From Nonomuraea spiralis (GTDB lineage Bacteria > Actinomycetota > Actinomycetes > Streptosporangiales > Streptosporangiaceae): a DNA stretch of 64,000 nt. Of this stretch, positions 49,772-58,139 are shown in pieces. The position numbers and the translations under genes were made by a program. The stretch is taken from assembly GCF_014648435.1 (NCBI RefSeq), contig NZ_BMRC01000006.1, positions 372,001 to 436,000 on the forward strand, written 5' to 3'. The notes beneath the pieces are model-generated. The model did no database searches and had not been told where the DNA came from. It worked only from the letters and a program-made list of their open reading frames with translations. Numbering within the stretch: position 1 is the stretch's first letter; the number at the start of each line of letters is the position of its first letter.

Positions 49772-49804
49772 TTAGCTTAGGCTATAGGCAGTAGCCAAAG
49801 CTAA
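49772..49804. promoter_or_regulatory. TetR operator in the TetR/UvrA-like gap
   Basis: Inverted repeat TTAGCTTAGGCTA (49772-49784) / TAGCCAAAGCTAA (49792-49804), 12 of 13 positions pairing, 7-bp spacer. It ends 6 bp before the UvrA-like start, so binding would block its transcription. Confidence 0.75.
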
Positions 49805-49809
49805 TAGGG

Positions 49810-52023
49810 GTGTGGAACGTGTCGCGTGACATCGAACTGACCGGCCTGCGGCAGAACAATCTCAAGGACGTCTCGCTGCGGCTGCCCAAGGAGCGGCTCA
49901 CGGTGTTCACCGGGGTGTCGGGGTCGGGCAAGTCGTCGATCGTGTTCGGCACGATCGCCACGGAGTCGCAGCGCCAGCTCAAAGAGACCTTCAGCTTGTT
50001 CGTCAGGAACCGGCTGCCCAAGCACGAACGCCCGCGCGCCACGCGCATGTCCGGCCTGACCGCCGCCGTGATCGTGGACCAGAAGCCGGTCGGCGGCGGC
50101 GTGCGCTCGACCGTGGGCACGATGACCGAGGTGCACGCGATCCTGCGGGTGTTGTTCTCGCGGCGCGGCGAGCCGTCGGCGGGGCCCGCGACGGCGTACT
50201 CGTTCAATGATCCGCAGGGCATGTGCCCGGTCTGCGATGGTCTGGGGAAGAAGGTGGAGGCCGACGTCGGCAAGATGCTCGACGAGGACCTGTCCCTGAA
50301 CGAGGGCGCGATCCGCATCGCGGCGCCCGGCTCGTACGTGTGGCAGCTCTACGCCCGGTCGGGGCTGTTCGACCCGGACAAGCCGTTGAGCGACTTCACG
50401 CCCGAAGAGCGCGACCTGCTGCTGCACGGCAGCGGCTTCAAGGTCAGCCGGGGCAAGTACACCAACACCTACGAGGGCCTGGTCACCCGTTTCGAGCGTG
50501 TCCACCTCAAACGCGACCTCGACCAGCTCGACCGGGCGGCGGCGCCGTACGTGCGCCAGGCGACGTGCCCGGAGTGCGGCGGCCGGCGGCTCAACGCGGC
50601 CGCGCTGGCCTCGCTCATCGACGGGCGGTCCATCGCCGACCACAGCGCGATGGAGGTGACCGACCTCATCGGCGTGCTGGAGGAGCCCGGCGACCCGGTG
50701 GCGGAGGCCGCGGTGGAGTCGTTGCGCAGGATCGACGCCATCGGGCTCGGCTACCTCAGCCTCGACCGGGTGACGCCAACGTTGTCCGGCGGCGAGGCGC
50801 AGCGGCTCAAGACCGTGCGGAACCTGGGCAGCAGCCTCACCGGCGTGACGTACATCTTCGACGAGCCCAGCGTGGGGCTGCACCCGCGCGACGTGCACCG
50901 CCTCGGCGACCTGCTGGTGGAGCTGCGCGACAAGGGCAACACAGTCCTGGTCGTCGAGCACGACCGCGACCTGATCGAGCTGGCCGACCACGTGGTGGAC
51001 ATGGGACCGGGCGCGGGCACGCACGGCGGCCGGGTGGTGTTCGAGGGCACGGTGGCCGGGCTGACGGCCGGCGGCACGCTGACCGGCCGCATGCTGCGGC
51101 GCGTGACCGGGCTCAAGGACGCCGTGCGGGCGCCGTCCGGCTGGCTGACCGTCGCGGGCGCGAACTCCCACAACCTCAAGGACGTCACCGTACGGGTGCC
51201 GCTCGGCGTGCTGACGGCGGTCACCGGCGTGGCCGGGTCGGGCAAGAGCACGCTGATGCGGCAGGAGCTCGTCGCCCGGCACCCGCACGTGGTGCTCATC
51301 GACCAGTCGGCCATCGGCGGCTCGCCGCGTTCGACCCCGGCGACCTACCTCGACGTCATGGACCCGCTGCGGAAGCTGTTCGCCGAGGCGAGCGGGGTGC
51401 GGCCGGGCATGTTCAGCTTCAACTCGACCGGGGCCTGCCCGCTGTGCAAGGGCCGCGGCGAGATCAAGACGGACCTGGCGTTCATGGACCCGGTGACCCG
51501 GGTGTGCGACGCGTGCGGGGGCAGCCGGTACAGCGAGGAGGCGCTGTCGTACACGGTGGAGGGCCGTACGATCGCGGACGTGCTGGCGATGACGGCCGAG
51601 GAGGCCGCGGGCCGGTTCGAGCTGCCGGGCATCGGCGGGCTCGGCGTGCTGGGGCTCGGCTACCTGACGCTCGGGCAGCCGCTCAGCACGCTGTCGGGCG
51701 GCGAGCGGCAGCGGCTCAAGCTGGCGCACCGGATGCGCGAGCGCGGCCAGGTGTACGTGTTCGACGAGCCCACGACCGGGCTGCACATGGCCGACGTGGA
51801 CACGCTGCTGGCCCTGCTCGACCGGCTCGTGGACGAGGGCGACACCGTCATCGTCGTCGAGCACGACCTGGACGTGGTCAAGCACGCCGACTGGGTGATC
51901 GACCTCGGGCCCGAGGCGGGCCGGCACGGCGGCGAGGTGATCTTCGAGGGCACGCCGGCCGAGCTGACCGATGCGTCCACCTACACCGCGAAATATCTCG
52001 TTAAATCACTCGGAAGTCGTTAA
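49810..52023 (+). CDS. UvrA-like ABC protein (excinuclease A paralogue, drug-resistance type)
   Basis: 737 residues from GTG 49810 (GTG 49819 possible); housekeeping UvrA is ~950, so the UvrB-binding insert is missing. Two ABC units: Walker A GVSGSGKS and GVAGSGKS; signatures [15 protein letters not shown] and [15 protein letters not shown]; Walker [11 protein letters not shown] and [10 protein letters not shown]. UvrA zinc modules remain ([32 protein letters not shown]). Class-2 UvrA proteins such as DrrC protect against DNA-intercalating drugs. Repressor-controlled expression supports an inducible resistance role. Confidence 0.88.
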   Translation: MWNVSRDIELTGLRQNNLKDVSLRLPKERLTVFTGVSGSGKSSIVFGTIATESQRQLKETFSLFVRNRLPKHERPRATRMSGLTAAVIVDQKPVGGGVRSTVGTMTEVHAILRVLFSRRGEPSAGPATAYSFNDPQGMCPVCDGLGKKVEADVGKMLDEDLSLNEGAIRIAAPGSYVWQLYARSGLFDPDKPLSDFTPEERDLLLHGSGFKVSRGKYTNTYEGLVTRFERVHLKRDLDQLDRAAAPYVRQATCPECGGRRLNAAALASLIDGRSIADHSAMEVTDLIGVLEEPGDPVAEAAVESLRRIDAIGLGYLSLDRVTPTLSGGEAQRLKTVRNLGSSLTGVTYIFDEPSVGLHPRDVHRLGDLLVELRDKGNTVLVVEHDRDLIELADHVVDMGPGAGTHGGRVVFEGTVAGLTAGGTLTGRMLRRVTGLKDAVRAPSGWLTVAGANSHNLKDVTVRVPLGVLTAVTGVAGSGKSTLMRQELVARHPHVVLIDQSAIGGSPRSTPATYLDVMDPLRKLFAEASGVRPGMFSFNSTGACPLCKGRGEIKTDLAFMDPVTRVCDACGGSRYSEEALSYTVEGRTIADVLAMTAEEAAGRFELPGIGGLGVLGLGYLTLGQPLSTLSGGERQRLKLAHRMRERGQVYVFDEPTTGLHMADVDTLLALLDRLVDEGDTVIVVEHDLDVVKHADWVIDLGPEAGRHGGEVIFEGTPAELTDASTYTAKYLVKSLGSR

Positions 52024-52055
52024 GTCGCCCGATAGCCGTTAAGTCACTCGATAGT
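51999..52055. repeat. Three 19-bp direct repeats across two convergent stop codons
   Basis: CGTTAAATCACTCGGAAGT, CGTTAAGTCGCCCGATAGC and CGTTAAGTCACTCGATAGT follow head to tail without gaps. The UvrA-like stop TAA lies in the second copy and the stop of the DUF1445 gene on the other strand in the third. So both genes end inside a small tandem array. Confidence 0.8.
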
Positions 52056-52818
52056 CGTCGTCCCTGACGTCCAGGACGGCCATGTGGCCGGGCAGGTGGC
52101 CGATCGCGTACTCCACGCCGCTCGCCATGATCGCCGCCTGCGGCGTCACCCCGCAGGCCCAGAACAGCGGCACGTCGCCCGGCCGCAGCTCCACCGGGTC
52201 GCCGAAGTCGGGCCGGTCCAGGTCGAGCACGCCGATCGCGGCCGGATCGCCCACGTGCACGGGCGCGCCGTGCACCCGCGGATACCTGCCGCTCACCTCG
52301 ACGGCGGTGCTCACCAGCTCCTCCGGGACCGGCCGCATCGAGACGACCAGCGGGCCCGACAACGAGGCGGTGGACTCGCACGGCACGTTCGTGCGGTACA
52401 TCGGCACGTTCCTGCCCTGTTCCAGGTGCCGCAGCGGCACCCCGGCGGCCAGCAGCGCCCCCTCGAAGGTGAAGCTGCACCCGATGAGGAACGGCACCAG
52501 GTCCGCCCGCCACTGTCCGGTCACCTCGTCCAGGTCGGCCACGGGCTCGCCGCCGCGGTAGAGGCGGTAGCCGGGCAGGTCGGTCCGCAGGTCACCGCGG
52601 AACAGAGTGGTCGACCAGGCCCCCGGCTCGCCCACGTCCAGCACGGGGCAGGCCCGCGGGTTGCGGTGGGCGAACAGCAGCAGCTCGTACCGCAGCGGGG
52701 CGGGCACGGCGATCAGGTTGGCCTGCGTCCAGCCCCGGCACCAGCCCGCCGTGGGCACCCGCTCACCGGCACGGAAGCGCGCCCGCGCCTGCGCGGGGCT
52801 CAATGCGGCGACGTCCAC
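52039..52818 (-). CDS. DUF1445 family putative hydro-lyase
   Basis: 259 residues from GTG. DUF1445 blocks: [20 protein letters not shown] then [49 protein letters not shown] and [18 protein letters not shown]. Related to D-glutamate cyclase and other hydro-lyases. Adjacent to a sodium-solute symporter on the other strand, which may bring in its substrate (inference). Confidence 0.88.
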   Translation of the reverse strand: MDVAALSPAQARARFRAGERVPTAGWCRGWTQANLIAVPAPLRYELLLFAHRNPRACPVLDVGEPGAWSTTLFRGDLRTDLPGYRLYRGGEPVADLDEVTGQWRADLVPFLIGCSFTFEGALLAAGVPLRHLEQGRNVPMYRTNVPCESTASLSGPLVVSMRPVPEELVSTAVEVSGRYPRVHGAPVHVGDPAAIGVLDLDRPDFGDPVELRPGDVPLFWACGVTPQAAIMASGVEYAIGHLPGHMAVLDVRDDDYRVT

Positions 52819-52952
52819 CCCTCGACACTATGGCGGCCGGCGCACGACGGTCCACAACGCGGCTATCACGGTGTTTTCCGGGTAGCGGGCCGGACGGGCG
52901 ATGAGACGTCAACCTCCTCGACTACCTCCTCATCGCGATCTACTTCGCCACC

Positions 52953-54530
52953 GTGCTCGCGATCGGGTTCGCCGCCCGCCGCAAGATCAGCTCCAGCCTC
53001 GACTTCTTCCTGGCCGGACGGGGGTTGCCCGCCTGGGTCACCGGGCTGGCGTTCGTGTCGGCCAACCTGGGCGTGATCGAGATCCTCGGCATGGCGGCCA
53101 ACGGCGCCCAGTACGGCGCGATGACCGTCCATTACTACTGGATCGGCGCGGTCCCGGCGATGGTGTTCCTGGGCGTCGTGATGATGCCGTTCTACTACCG
53201 CTCGAAGGTGCGCAGCGGCCCGGAGTTCCTGCGCCGCCGTTTCAACGGCGCCACCCAGCTGCTGAACGCGATCATGTTCGCGGTCGCGCAGATCCTCATC
53301 GCCGGGGTGAACCTGTACGCGCTCGCCCTGGTCATGGAGGCCCTGCTGGGCTGGCCGCTGCCGGTGTCCGTGGTGGTCTCGGCGCTGATCGTGTTGTCCT
53401 ACATCACGCTCGGCGGCCTGTCCTCGGCCATCTACAACGAGGTCCTGCAGTTCTTCGTGATCCTCGCGGGGCTGATCCCGCTGACCGTGCTCGGGTTGAT
53501 CAAGGTCGGCGGCGTCTCCGGACTGTTCGACCGCGTACGCCGCAGCGCGCTCGGCGAGGGCGGCCTGCACACCTGGGCCGGGACCGCCGGCGCCAGCCCG
53601 ATGCAGGCGCACTGGATCGGGATCGTGTTCGGGCTGGGGTTCGTGTTGTCGTTCGGCTACTGGACGACGAACTTCGCCGAGGTGCAGCGCGCCCTTTCGG
53701 CCCGGAACACCAACGCGGCCCGGATGACGCCGATCATCGCCGCCTTCCCCAAGCTGTTCATCCCGCTGGTGACCGTACTGCCGGGGATGATCGCGCTGGT
53801 GCTCTTCGGCGACCTGGGCAAGGGGCAGGACTACAACGACGCGATCCCGCTGCTGATGCGTGACCTGCTGCCGAACGGCGTGCTCGGCGTCGCGGTGACC
53901 GGGCTGCCGGCCTCGTTCATGGCGGGGATGGCGGCCGACATCAGCGGGTTCAACACGGTGTTCACCAACGACATCTGGCAGGCGCACGTACGGCCCGACC
54001 AGCCGGACGGCCCCTACCTGCCGGACGGCCACTACCTGAACGTGGGGCGCGCCGCCACCGTCGCCGGGGTGGCGCTCGGCGTGGGCACGGCGTTCATCGA
54101 GGCCGGCTACTCCAACATCATGAACTACCTCCAGGCGTTGTTCAGCTTCTTCAACGCGCCGCTGTTCGCGACGTTCGTCCTCGGGCTGTTCTGGCGGCGG
54201 ATGACGCCGTGGGCCGGGTTCTGGGGGCTGCCGGCGGGGACGGGGAGCGCGTTCGCGTCGTACTTCGCGTACAAGGCCGGGGTGGTGGACTTCGGCACCG
54301 AGCTGAACGCCGGCTTCTGGGGCGCGGGACTGGCCTTCGCGGTGGACGTACTGGTGTCGGTGATCGTCACGCTGGTCACCACGCCCAAGCCCGAGGAGGA
54401 GCTGCGCGGCCTGGTGTACGGGCTGAGCAACGTCTACCTCGCGGGCGACAGACGCTGGTGCCGCTCGCCGGTGCTGCTCGGCGGCGGCGCCGTGATCCTC
54501 GCCGCCCTTCTGTACGAAGTGATCCTGTGA
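52953..54530 (+). CDS. Sodium:solute symporter; expected start codon is GTC
   Basis: 525 residues from GTG 52953, the first standard start. Family residues (SSF, SLC5-like): FLAGRGLPAWVTGLAFVSAN, ILGMAANGAQYGA, GVNLYALALVMEALLGW. However the same frame is clearly coding back to 52908: VNLLDYLLIAIYFAT is the missing half of helix 1, and its first codon is GTC, preceded by GGGCGATGAGAC with in-frame TGA at 52902. No ATG, GTG, TTG or CTG lies between. Either a non-standard start, a mutated GTG or a sequencing error. Stop overlaps the next small gene (GTGA). Confidence 0.78.
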   Translation: MLAIGFAARRKISSSLDFFLAGRGLPAWVTGLAFVSANLGVIEILGMAANGAQYGAMTVHYYWIGAVPAMVFLGVVMMPFYYRSKVRSGPEFLRRRFNGATQLLNAIMFAVAQILIAGVNLYALALVMEALLGWPLPVSVVVSALIVLSYITLGGLSSAIYNEVLQFFVILAGLIPLTVLGLIKVGGVSGLFDRVRRSALGEGGLHTWAGTAGASPMQAHWIGIVFGLGFVLSFGYWTTNFAEVQRALSARNTNAARMTPIIAAFPKLFIPLVTVLPGMIALVLFGDLGKGQDYNDAIPLLMRDLLPNGVLGVAVTGLPASFMAGMAADISGFNTVFTNDIWQAHVRPDQPDGPYLPDGHYLNVGRAATVAGVALGVGTAFIEAGYSNIMNYLQALFSFFNAPLFATFVLGLFWRRMTPWAGFWGLPAGTGSAFASYFAYKAGVVDFGTELNAGFWGAGLAFAVDVLVSVIVTLVTTPKPEEELRGLVYGLSNVYLAGDRRWCRSPVLLGGGAVILAALLYEVIL

Positions 54531-54688
54531 GCGACATCCGAATGGTGATCGGCGCCCTCTTCCTGGTGTACGGGGTGATCCTGGTGGTGGCCGGCCTGCT
54601 GGGTGACGCGGTCAACCTGTGGACAGGCATCCCCATGGCCATCTTCGGCACCACCTTCATCCTCTGGTCCCACACCCACCCCACCTGA
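54527..54688 (+). CDS. 53-residue membrane protein coupled to the symporter
   Basis: GTG overlapping the symporter stop by 4 bp. The 53 residues contain two hydrophobic stretches, VIGALFLVYGVILVVAGLLG and LWTGIPMAIFGTTFILW, and end HTHPT. Hairpin-like small membrane proteins accompany SSF symporters, as DUF3311 does for the other symporter at 62-64 kb. Probably a stabilising subunit. Missed by 60-residue cut-offs. Confidence 0.7.
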   Translation: MSDIRMVIGALFLVYGVILVVAGLLGDAVNLWTGIPMAIFGTTFILWSHTHPT

Positions 54689-55053
54689 CCCCGACCCCCA
54701 GTGCCGACCGGTGGCTCACCAGAGACCGACCGAGCCAACCGCTCCCTCTGGACCGTCCAACCACCCACCCCAACCGAACCGAGCCGCGCGGTCCCTCCGG
54801 CCGGATGGCCCCGGTCCAGTCCTTCCCAGCCAAGCCGGGTGGGCAGAGCTGCCTCCCGAGCCGAGCACCTGAGCCGAGCCGTCCGAGCCGTCCGAGCCAC
54901 GCGGGCGGGCGGGGGCGGGCCGTTTGCGCCGGGCTGGGCCGTCCGGCGGCCGGCGGCTCGGCATCTGCCCCGGGTCAGGGGAACGCGATTCGAGGACCCC
55001 AGGGTCAGGGGGCACGGCGGCGTGGACCGCCGTGACGCGGGCGCCCGGTTCAG
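54689..55053. other. Gene-free, low-complexity GC-rich spacer
   Basis: No frame on either strand looks like a protein; codon positions show no bias. Short internal repeats are frequent: ACCGAACCGAGCC-like words, and GAGCCGTCC repeated around 54870-54900. It separates the symporter unit from the repeat array at 55054. Confidence 0.5.
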
Positions 55054-55180
55054 CGTTCGACGAGCACCCGTTCGGTTTTCGACGGGCGTCCGTTCAGTAT
55101 TCGACGGGCGTCCGTTCGGTGTTGTTCGACGAGCGCCCGTTCAGGGTTCGGTGTTCGACGGGCGCCCGTTCAGTATTCGA
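55054..55180. repeat. Array of five 22-29-bp imperfect direct repeats
   Basis: The unit CGACGGGCGTCCGTTCAGTA then TTC/TTT recurs starting at about 55058, 55080, 55102, 55127 and 55156, with variable tails. The last copy contains the 3' end of the 81-residue gene (its stop at 55170), so the array looks like a serial duplication of that gene's tail. Units abut, so it is not a CRISPR. Confidence 0.75.
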
Positions 55181-55412
55181 CCTCGAAGGTGTGCGGCCCC
55201 AGCCCGTACCTGTCGTCCCCCTGCGGGACGACGTACCCACGGCCCGCGAGGACGGCCAGGCTGTCACGCACCTCGTCCCCCTCCAGACCGGTCGCCCGGA
55301 CCACCGCCTCCAGGCCCGCGGCGCCCCCGGACTCGACCACCTGCGAGGCCACCGCCTCGTACACGTGGATGTCGACGTCCGACAGCTCCTGCACATCGTG
55401 TCCTTCGGACAT
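55170..55412 (-). CDS. Small winged-helix-like protein
   Basis: 80 residues from ATG 55412 (a GTG at 55415 overlapping the upstream stop is equally plausible). After an acidic N-terminus (SEGHDVQELSDVDIHVYEAV) comes LEAVVRATGLEGDEVRDSLA and VLAGRGYVVPQGDDRYGLGP, a pattern of helix, recognition helix and wing. Probably a small DNA-binding or adaptor protein. It forms a two-gene unit with the DUF6158 gene. Confidence 0.68.
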   Translation of the reverse strand: MSEGHDVQELSDVDIHVYEAVASQVVESGGAAGLEAVVRATGLEGDEVRDSLAVLAGRGYVVPQGDDRYGLGPHTFEVEY

Positions 55413-55636
55413 CACCGTTGCCTCGCCCCCTCCCTGAGCCTGGCCGGATCGACCTCGCGATCGGGGAACCTCCGGAGGTATTCGGCCTCCAGCTCCTTGG
55501 TCCGGGAAGTGTGACGTGCCAAAGCATCGTCTGATCCGTGGAAGAATGTGTCACTACGAGTGGCATGGAGTTGCCGCAGCTCGCGTACCACATCTTCGTC
55601 GCTGAGCTGGGCCGGATCGATTCCCATCGTCGTCAT
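55412..55636 (-). CDS. DUF6158 family protein
   Basis: 74 residues. MGIDPAQLSDEDVVRELRQL, then HATRSDTFFHGSDDALARHT and RTKELEAEYLRRFPDREVDP are the family core, highly helical and charged. ATG 55636 has GGGGGAACCC upstream; ATG 55627 is possible. Function unknown; common in actinobacteria. Ends within the start of the winged-helix-like gene. Confidence 0.8.
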   Translation of the reverse strand: MTTMGIDPAQLSDEDVVRELRQLHATRSDTFFHGSDDALARHTSRTKELEAEYLRRFPDREVDPARLREGARQR

Positions 55637-55732
55637 GGGTTCCCCCTACCCCAGACACCCCCGACAATATCTGTCACAATTCCTGACATATAGCCATTGT
55701 TTGGGAGCGGATCGTCGCCTTACCTTCCCGTT

Positions 55733-56665
55733 ATGGACCTCGAGCTCAGGCACCTCAGGATCGTCCGCGCGGTAGCGGACGCGGGAAGTGTGAGCAAGGC
55801 CGCGTCCCTGCTCGGGCTGGCACAGCCGGCCCTCACCGCCCAGCTCAAACGTATCGAGAGGGTGCTCGGCGGCGCCCTGTTCGAACGTGACCGCCACGGG
55901 GCGCGGCCCACGCGGCTTGGCGAGCTGGTGCTCGCCAGGGCGCGCGTGCTGCTTCCCGCGGCAAAGGAACTGCAGGACGAAGCCGTACGATTCGCCCACA
56001 CCCCCTCCCCCGGTTTCCGCATCGGCGCCACCAACGGCCCGATACTCGGCGGCCTGGTCGACCGGCTGGCCGCGGAGCGCACGGTCACCACGTTCACGTC
56101 GTGGTCGACGCACGAGCTGATCAACATGGTCGAGCTCGGCCGCCTCGATTACGTGCTGACCGGCGCCTGCGGCGACTCCGGCACCCCCACGGGAACGCTC
56201 CTGTGGGAGACGATCAGCCTCGACCCGGTCTTCTGTCTCGTCGGCGAGGATCATCCGCTCGCCAAGGAGAAGGAGGTGGAGCTGGCCGATTTGGCCGGCG
56301 AGCAATGGGCGGTGACGCCGGGCGACGGCTGCTTCGCCGACTGCTTCGCCATGGCGTGCGCGCGAGCCGGCTTCACCCCCGGAACGATCTACGAGACGGA
56401 CGTGCCGACCTGCACCCATCTCGCCCAGGTGGGCCGCGCCGTGGTGCTCTGCCAGGCGACCCACCAGGCCCTGCCGGGGCTGGCCATGGTCCCGCTCTCC
56501 GGCGCGCCGCTGCGCTGGCGGCAACTCCTCGGCCGGCACCCCACCGCCCCCGACGCCACCTGGGTGGTGGCACAGGCCAAACAGGCACACACCGAGGCCG
56601 TACGCCGCAGTCCCGTCTATTCCGACTGGCTTGTACGTAACCCGGCGTACGGCACCGCGCCATAA
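55733..56665 (+). CDS. LysR-family transcriptional regulator
   Basis: 310 residues from ATG 55733. N-terminal helix-turn-helix LELRHLRIVRAVADAGSVSK then AASLLGLAQPALTAQLKRIE. The effector domain has IGATNGPILGGLVDRL, VFCLVGEDHPLAKE and LAQVGRAVVLCQATHQALPG. The region 56680-56750 downstream contains a promoter-like ATACTCCTCCG stretch before a tiny ORF, which may be its former target. Confidence 0.87.
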   Translation: MDLELRHLRIVRAVADAGSVSKAASLLGLAQPALTAQLKRIERVLGGALFERDRHGARPTRLGELVLARARVLLPAAKELQDEAVRFAHTPSPGFRIGATNGPILGGLVDRLAAERTVTTFTSWSTHELINMVELGRLDYVLTGACGDSGTPTGTLLWETISLDPVFCLVGEDHPLAKEKEVELADLAGEQWAVTPGDGCFADCFAMACARAGFTPGTIYETDVPTCTHLAQVGRAVVLCQATHQALPGLAMVPLSGAPLRWRQLLGRHPTAPDATWVVAQAKQAHTEAVRRSPVYSDWLVRNPAYGTAP

Positions 56666-56749
56666 CACGCTGATAGGAGTGAACTAATACTCCTCCGCTC
56701 CTGGGCACGCCGTTACCGTGACGGCACCCCCAGCAGCCAGGAGACAACC

Positions 56750-56839
56750 ATGCTGCGCACCCCGGCGCTGATCGCGACCGCGATCGGCGCATCAGTCATG
56801 TCAGCCCCCAGCCGGAACCCCACCCGCAAACCGGGCTAA
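56750..56839 (+). CDS. 29-residue ORF, probably a truncated secreted-protein gene
   Basis: ATG with CAGGAGACAACC upstream gives MLRTPALIATAIGASVMSAP then SRNPTRKPG. The first ~20 residues look like a signal peptide and then the frame ends in the tail of the next gene. It follows the LysR gene and its upstream DNA looks like a true promoter, so it is likely the stump of a LysR-controlled secreted protein. Confidence 0.35.
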   Translation: MLRTPALIATAIGASVMSAPSRNPTRKPG

Positions 56840-57363
56840 ACCACCTCGTACTCCCACCCGGGCCGCCAGTCGAACGGCGCGTCCACCAGTTCCTCCAGCG
56901 GAGTCCCCTCCAGCAGGTTCTGCAACGCCCACCGATTGGCCGAATGGGACACCACCAAAACCGTGGCCCCCTGCCACTCCTCCCGCAGCTCCCCGAGGAA
57001 CCCGGCCGTCTCCGCCACGACCTGCCGATAGCTCTGCCCACCGGGCCACGGCGTGTCGACGTACCGACTCCGCAAGGCCGCGACCTCGCTCACCGGCCGC
57101 CCGTTGTAGATGCCGTAGTCACACTCCCGGAGCCGAGCGTCGAGCCGGACCTCCTTCCCACCCCCGAACGCCACCTCCACCGTCTCGACCGCCCGGCGAA
57201 GATCGGAACAGTAGACGACGTCCACCCCCCGCCTCCGTACACCGAGTTCGGCGGCCAGCTCCCGCCCCCGCTCGGACAGCTCCCCAGGAAGCCACCCGGT
57301 GGCGACCCCGGTCTCGTTGTCCACAGTGATGGAGTGCGTCTCGTACACCACGTTGACAGCCAT
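56836..57363 (-). CDS. Histidine-phosphatase fold protein lacking the RHG motif
   Basis: 175 residues from ATG 57363. The fold is shown by GVDVVYCSDLRRAVETVEVA, RLDARLRECDYGIYNGR and VLVVSHSANRWALQNLL. The N-terminal motif that should be RHG reads ETHSIT, so a histidine is there but the Arg and Gly are not. WPGGQSYRQVVAETAGFL is typical for the family. Possibly active with a changed pocket. The last 4 bp overlap the tiny ORF. Confidence 0.78.
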   Translation of the reverse strand: MAVNVVYETHSITVDNETGVATGWLPGELSERGRELAAELGVRRRGVDVVYCSDLRRAVETVEVAFGGGKEVRLDARLRECDYGIYNGRPVSEVAALRSRYVDTPWPGGQSYRQVVAETAGFLGELREEWQGATVLVVSHSANRWALQNLLEGTPLEELVDAPFDWRPGWEYEVV

Positions 57364-57640
57364 GATTCGCACCGTACCTCCCGCCATCCCGCCCTCCCCC
57401 TCCCATTCCGCCCACAGCAAACACAACCCCCCGTACCTCCGCCTCTGCGTACAAGCCCCCAACCGAGACCCGAATATGATCGACACAGACGCCATCCACC
57501 TTGCCGGGCATGGAATGATGTCCGCGGGACCTCGTCCCCATCCGGCCGTACGGCACACCGGGATCCGATGCTCTAGCCTTGACATGCGCGAGCCTCACCA
57601 AGATCCCCTCGCCGCACACCGCATGTCACAACTGAATCCA

Positions 57641-57714
57641 GGGGCGGTAGCTCAGCCGGTCAGAGCATCGGACTCATAATCCGTGGGTCGTGGGTTCAAG
57701 TCCCACCCGCCCTA
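57641..57714 (+). tRNA. tRNA-Met (CAT)
   Basis: Cloverleaf: acceptor GGGGCGG/CCGCCCT (G-U at 1-72), D-arm GCTC...GAGC, anticodon arm CGGA-CTCATAA-TCCG, variable GGGTC, T-arm GTGGG-TTCAAGT-CCCAC, discriminator A. Anticodon CAT; elongator Met is favoured over the lysidine-type Ile tRNA by overall sequence, but the latter cannot be excluded by eye. No encoded CCA. Its 3' half faces an integrase gene, so it is an attachment site for an integrative element. Confidence 0.88.
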
Positions 57715-57755
57715 CTCACCAAAACCGCGTTCGACCTGGGGTTTCTCGCTTCTCG
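57670..57755 (+). repeat. Left attachment-site repeat (attL-like)
   Basis: Consists of the 3' 46 bases of the tRNA from GGACT to CCCTAC (57670-57715), 17 bases of spacer, and the block GACCTGGGGTTTCTCGCTTC then TCG (57733-57755). The same arrangement with the same 17-base spacing recurs at 60529-60614: 35 of 46 tRNA positions match and 20 of 23 in the outer block. Confidence 0.6.
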
Positions 57756-58096
57756 CTACCCTCGGATCTTGCTATTGATCATGGTTGGTTGCTCCATGGT
57801 TGCTCTTGTGTACGGACCGTGTACGCCGGTAGATCATTTAGACCGCCATCGTCAGTTCAGACCCCGGTGACGACCAATAGAAGACCAAGCCAGAAGGCCT
57901 GCACGGCCCTGCCCGTCAGCGATGACTTGTTGCGCGGTCAAGTCTCGCCCAAGCCGCCCCGTCGGGCTCGACAGGCATTTCCAACCAGCAGATAAAAGAT
58001 CCGCTGCTACTCGCGCCGATCCTTTAGCCCCCTTGCAGCGCAAGCAAGGAATCAACCGGCTGAACCGGCCGTGCGCCGGCCCTGGAGAACAAGCAC
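57756..58096. other. Gene-free stretch between attachment site and integrase
   Basis: About 340 bp with no plausible gene. Base composition is lower in GC than the chromosome. The short words ATCATGGTTGGTTGCTCCAT and similar are not repeated. Could hold integrase arm-binding sites; I see no defined one. Confidence 0.4.
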
Positions 58097-58126
58097 GCAG
58101 GCCCACCGATGAATCGGCGGGCCTGC
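58097..58126 (-). terminator. Terminator of the integrase gene
   Basis: Nearly perfect hairpin GCAGGCCC-A-CCGAT-GA-ATCGG-C-GGGCCTGC, 14 bp beyond the integrase stop. Confidence 0.8.
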
Positions 58127-58139
58127 TGAGTTCGGTGGA

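Noticed and set aside
52901..53863. ATG at 52901 as the symporter start
   Set aside because: It is out of frame with the symporter and yields an Arg-rich non-protein-like translation.
55054..55180. Possible CRISPR array
   Set aside because: Units abut or are separated by a few bases; there are no unique 30-40-bp spacers and no cas genes in the window.
57479..57679. Plus-strand frame ending in GAVAQPVRASDS
   Set aside because: Translation through the 5' half of tRNA-Met; no ribosome site and no protein-like composition.
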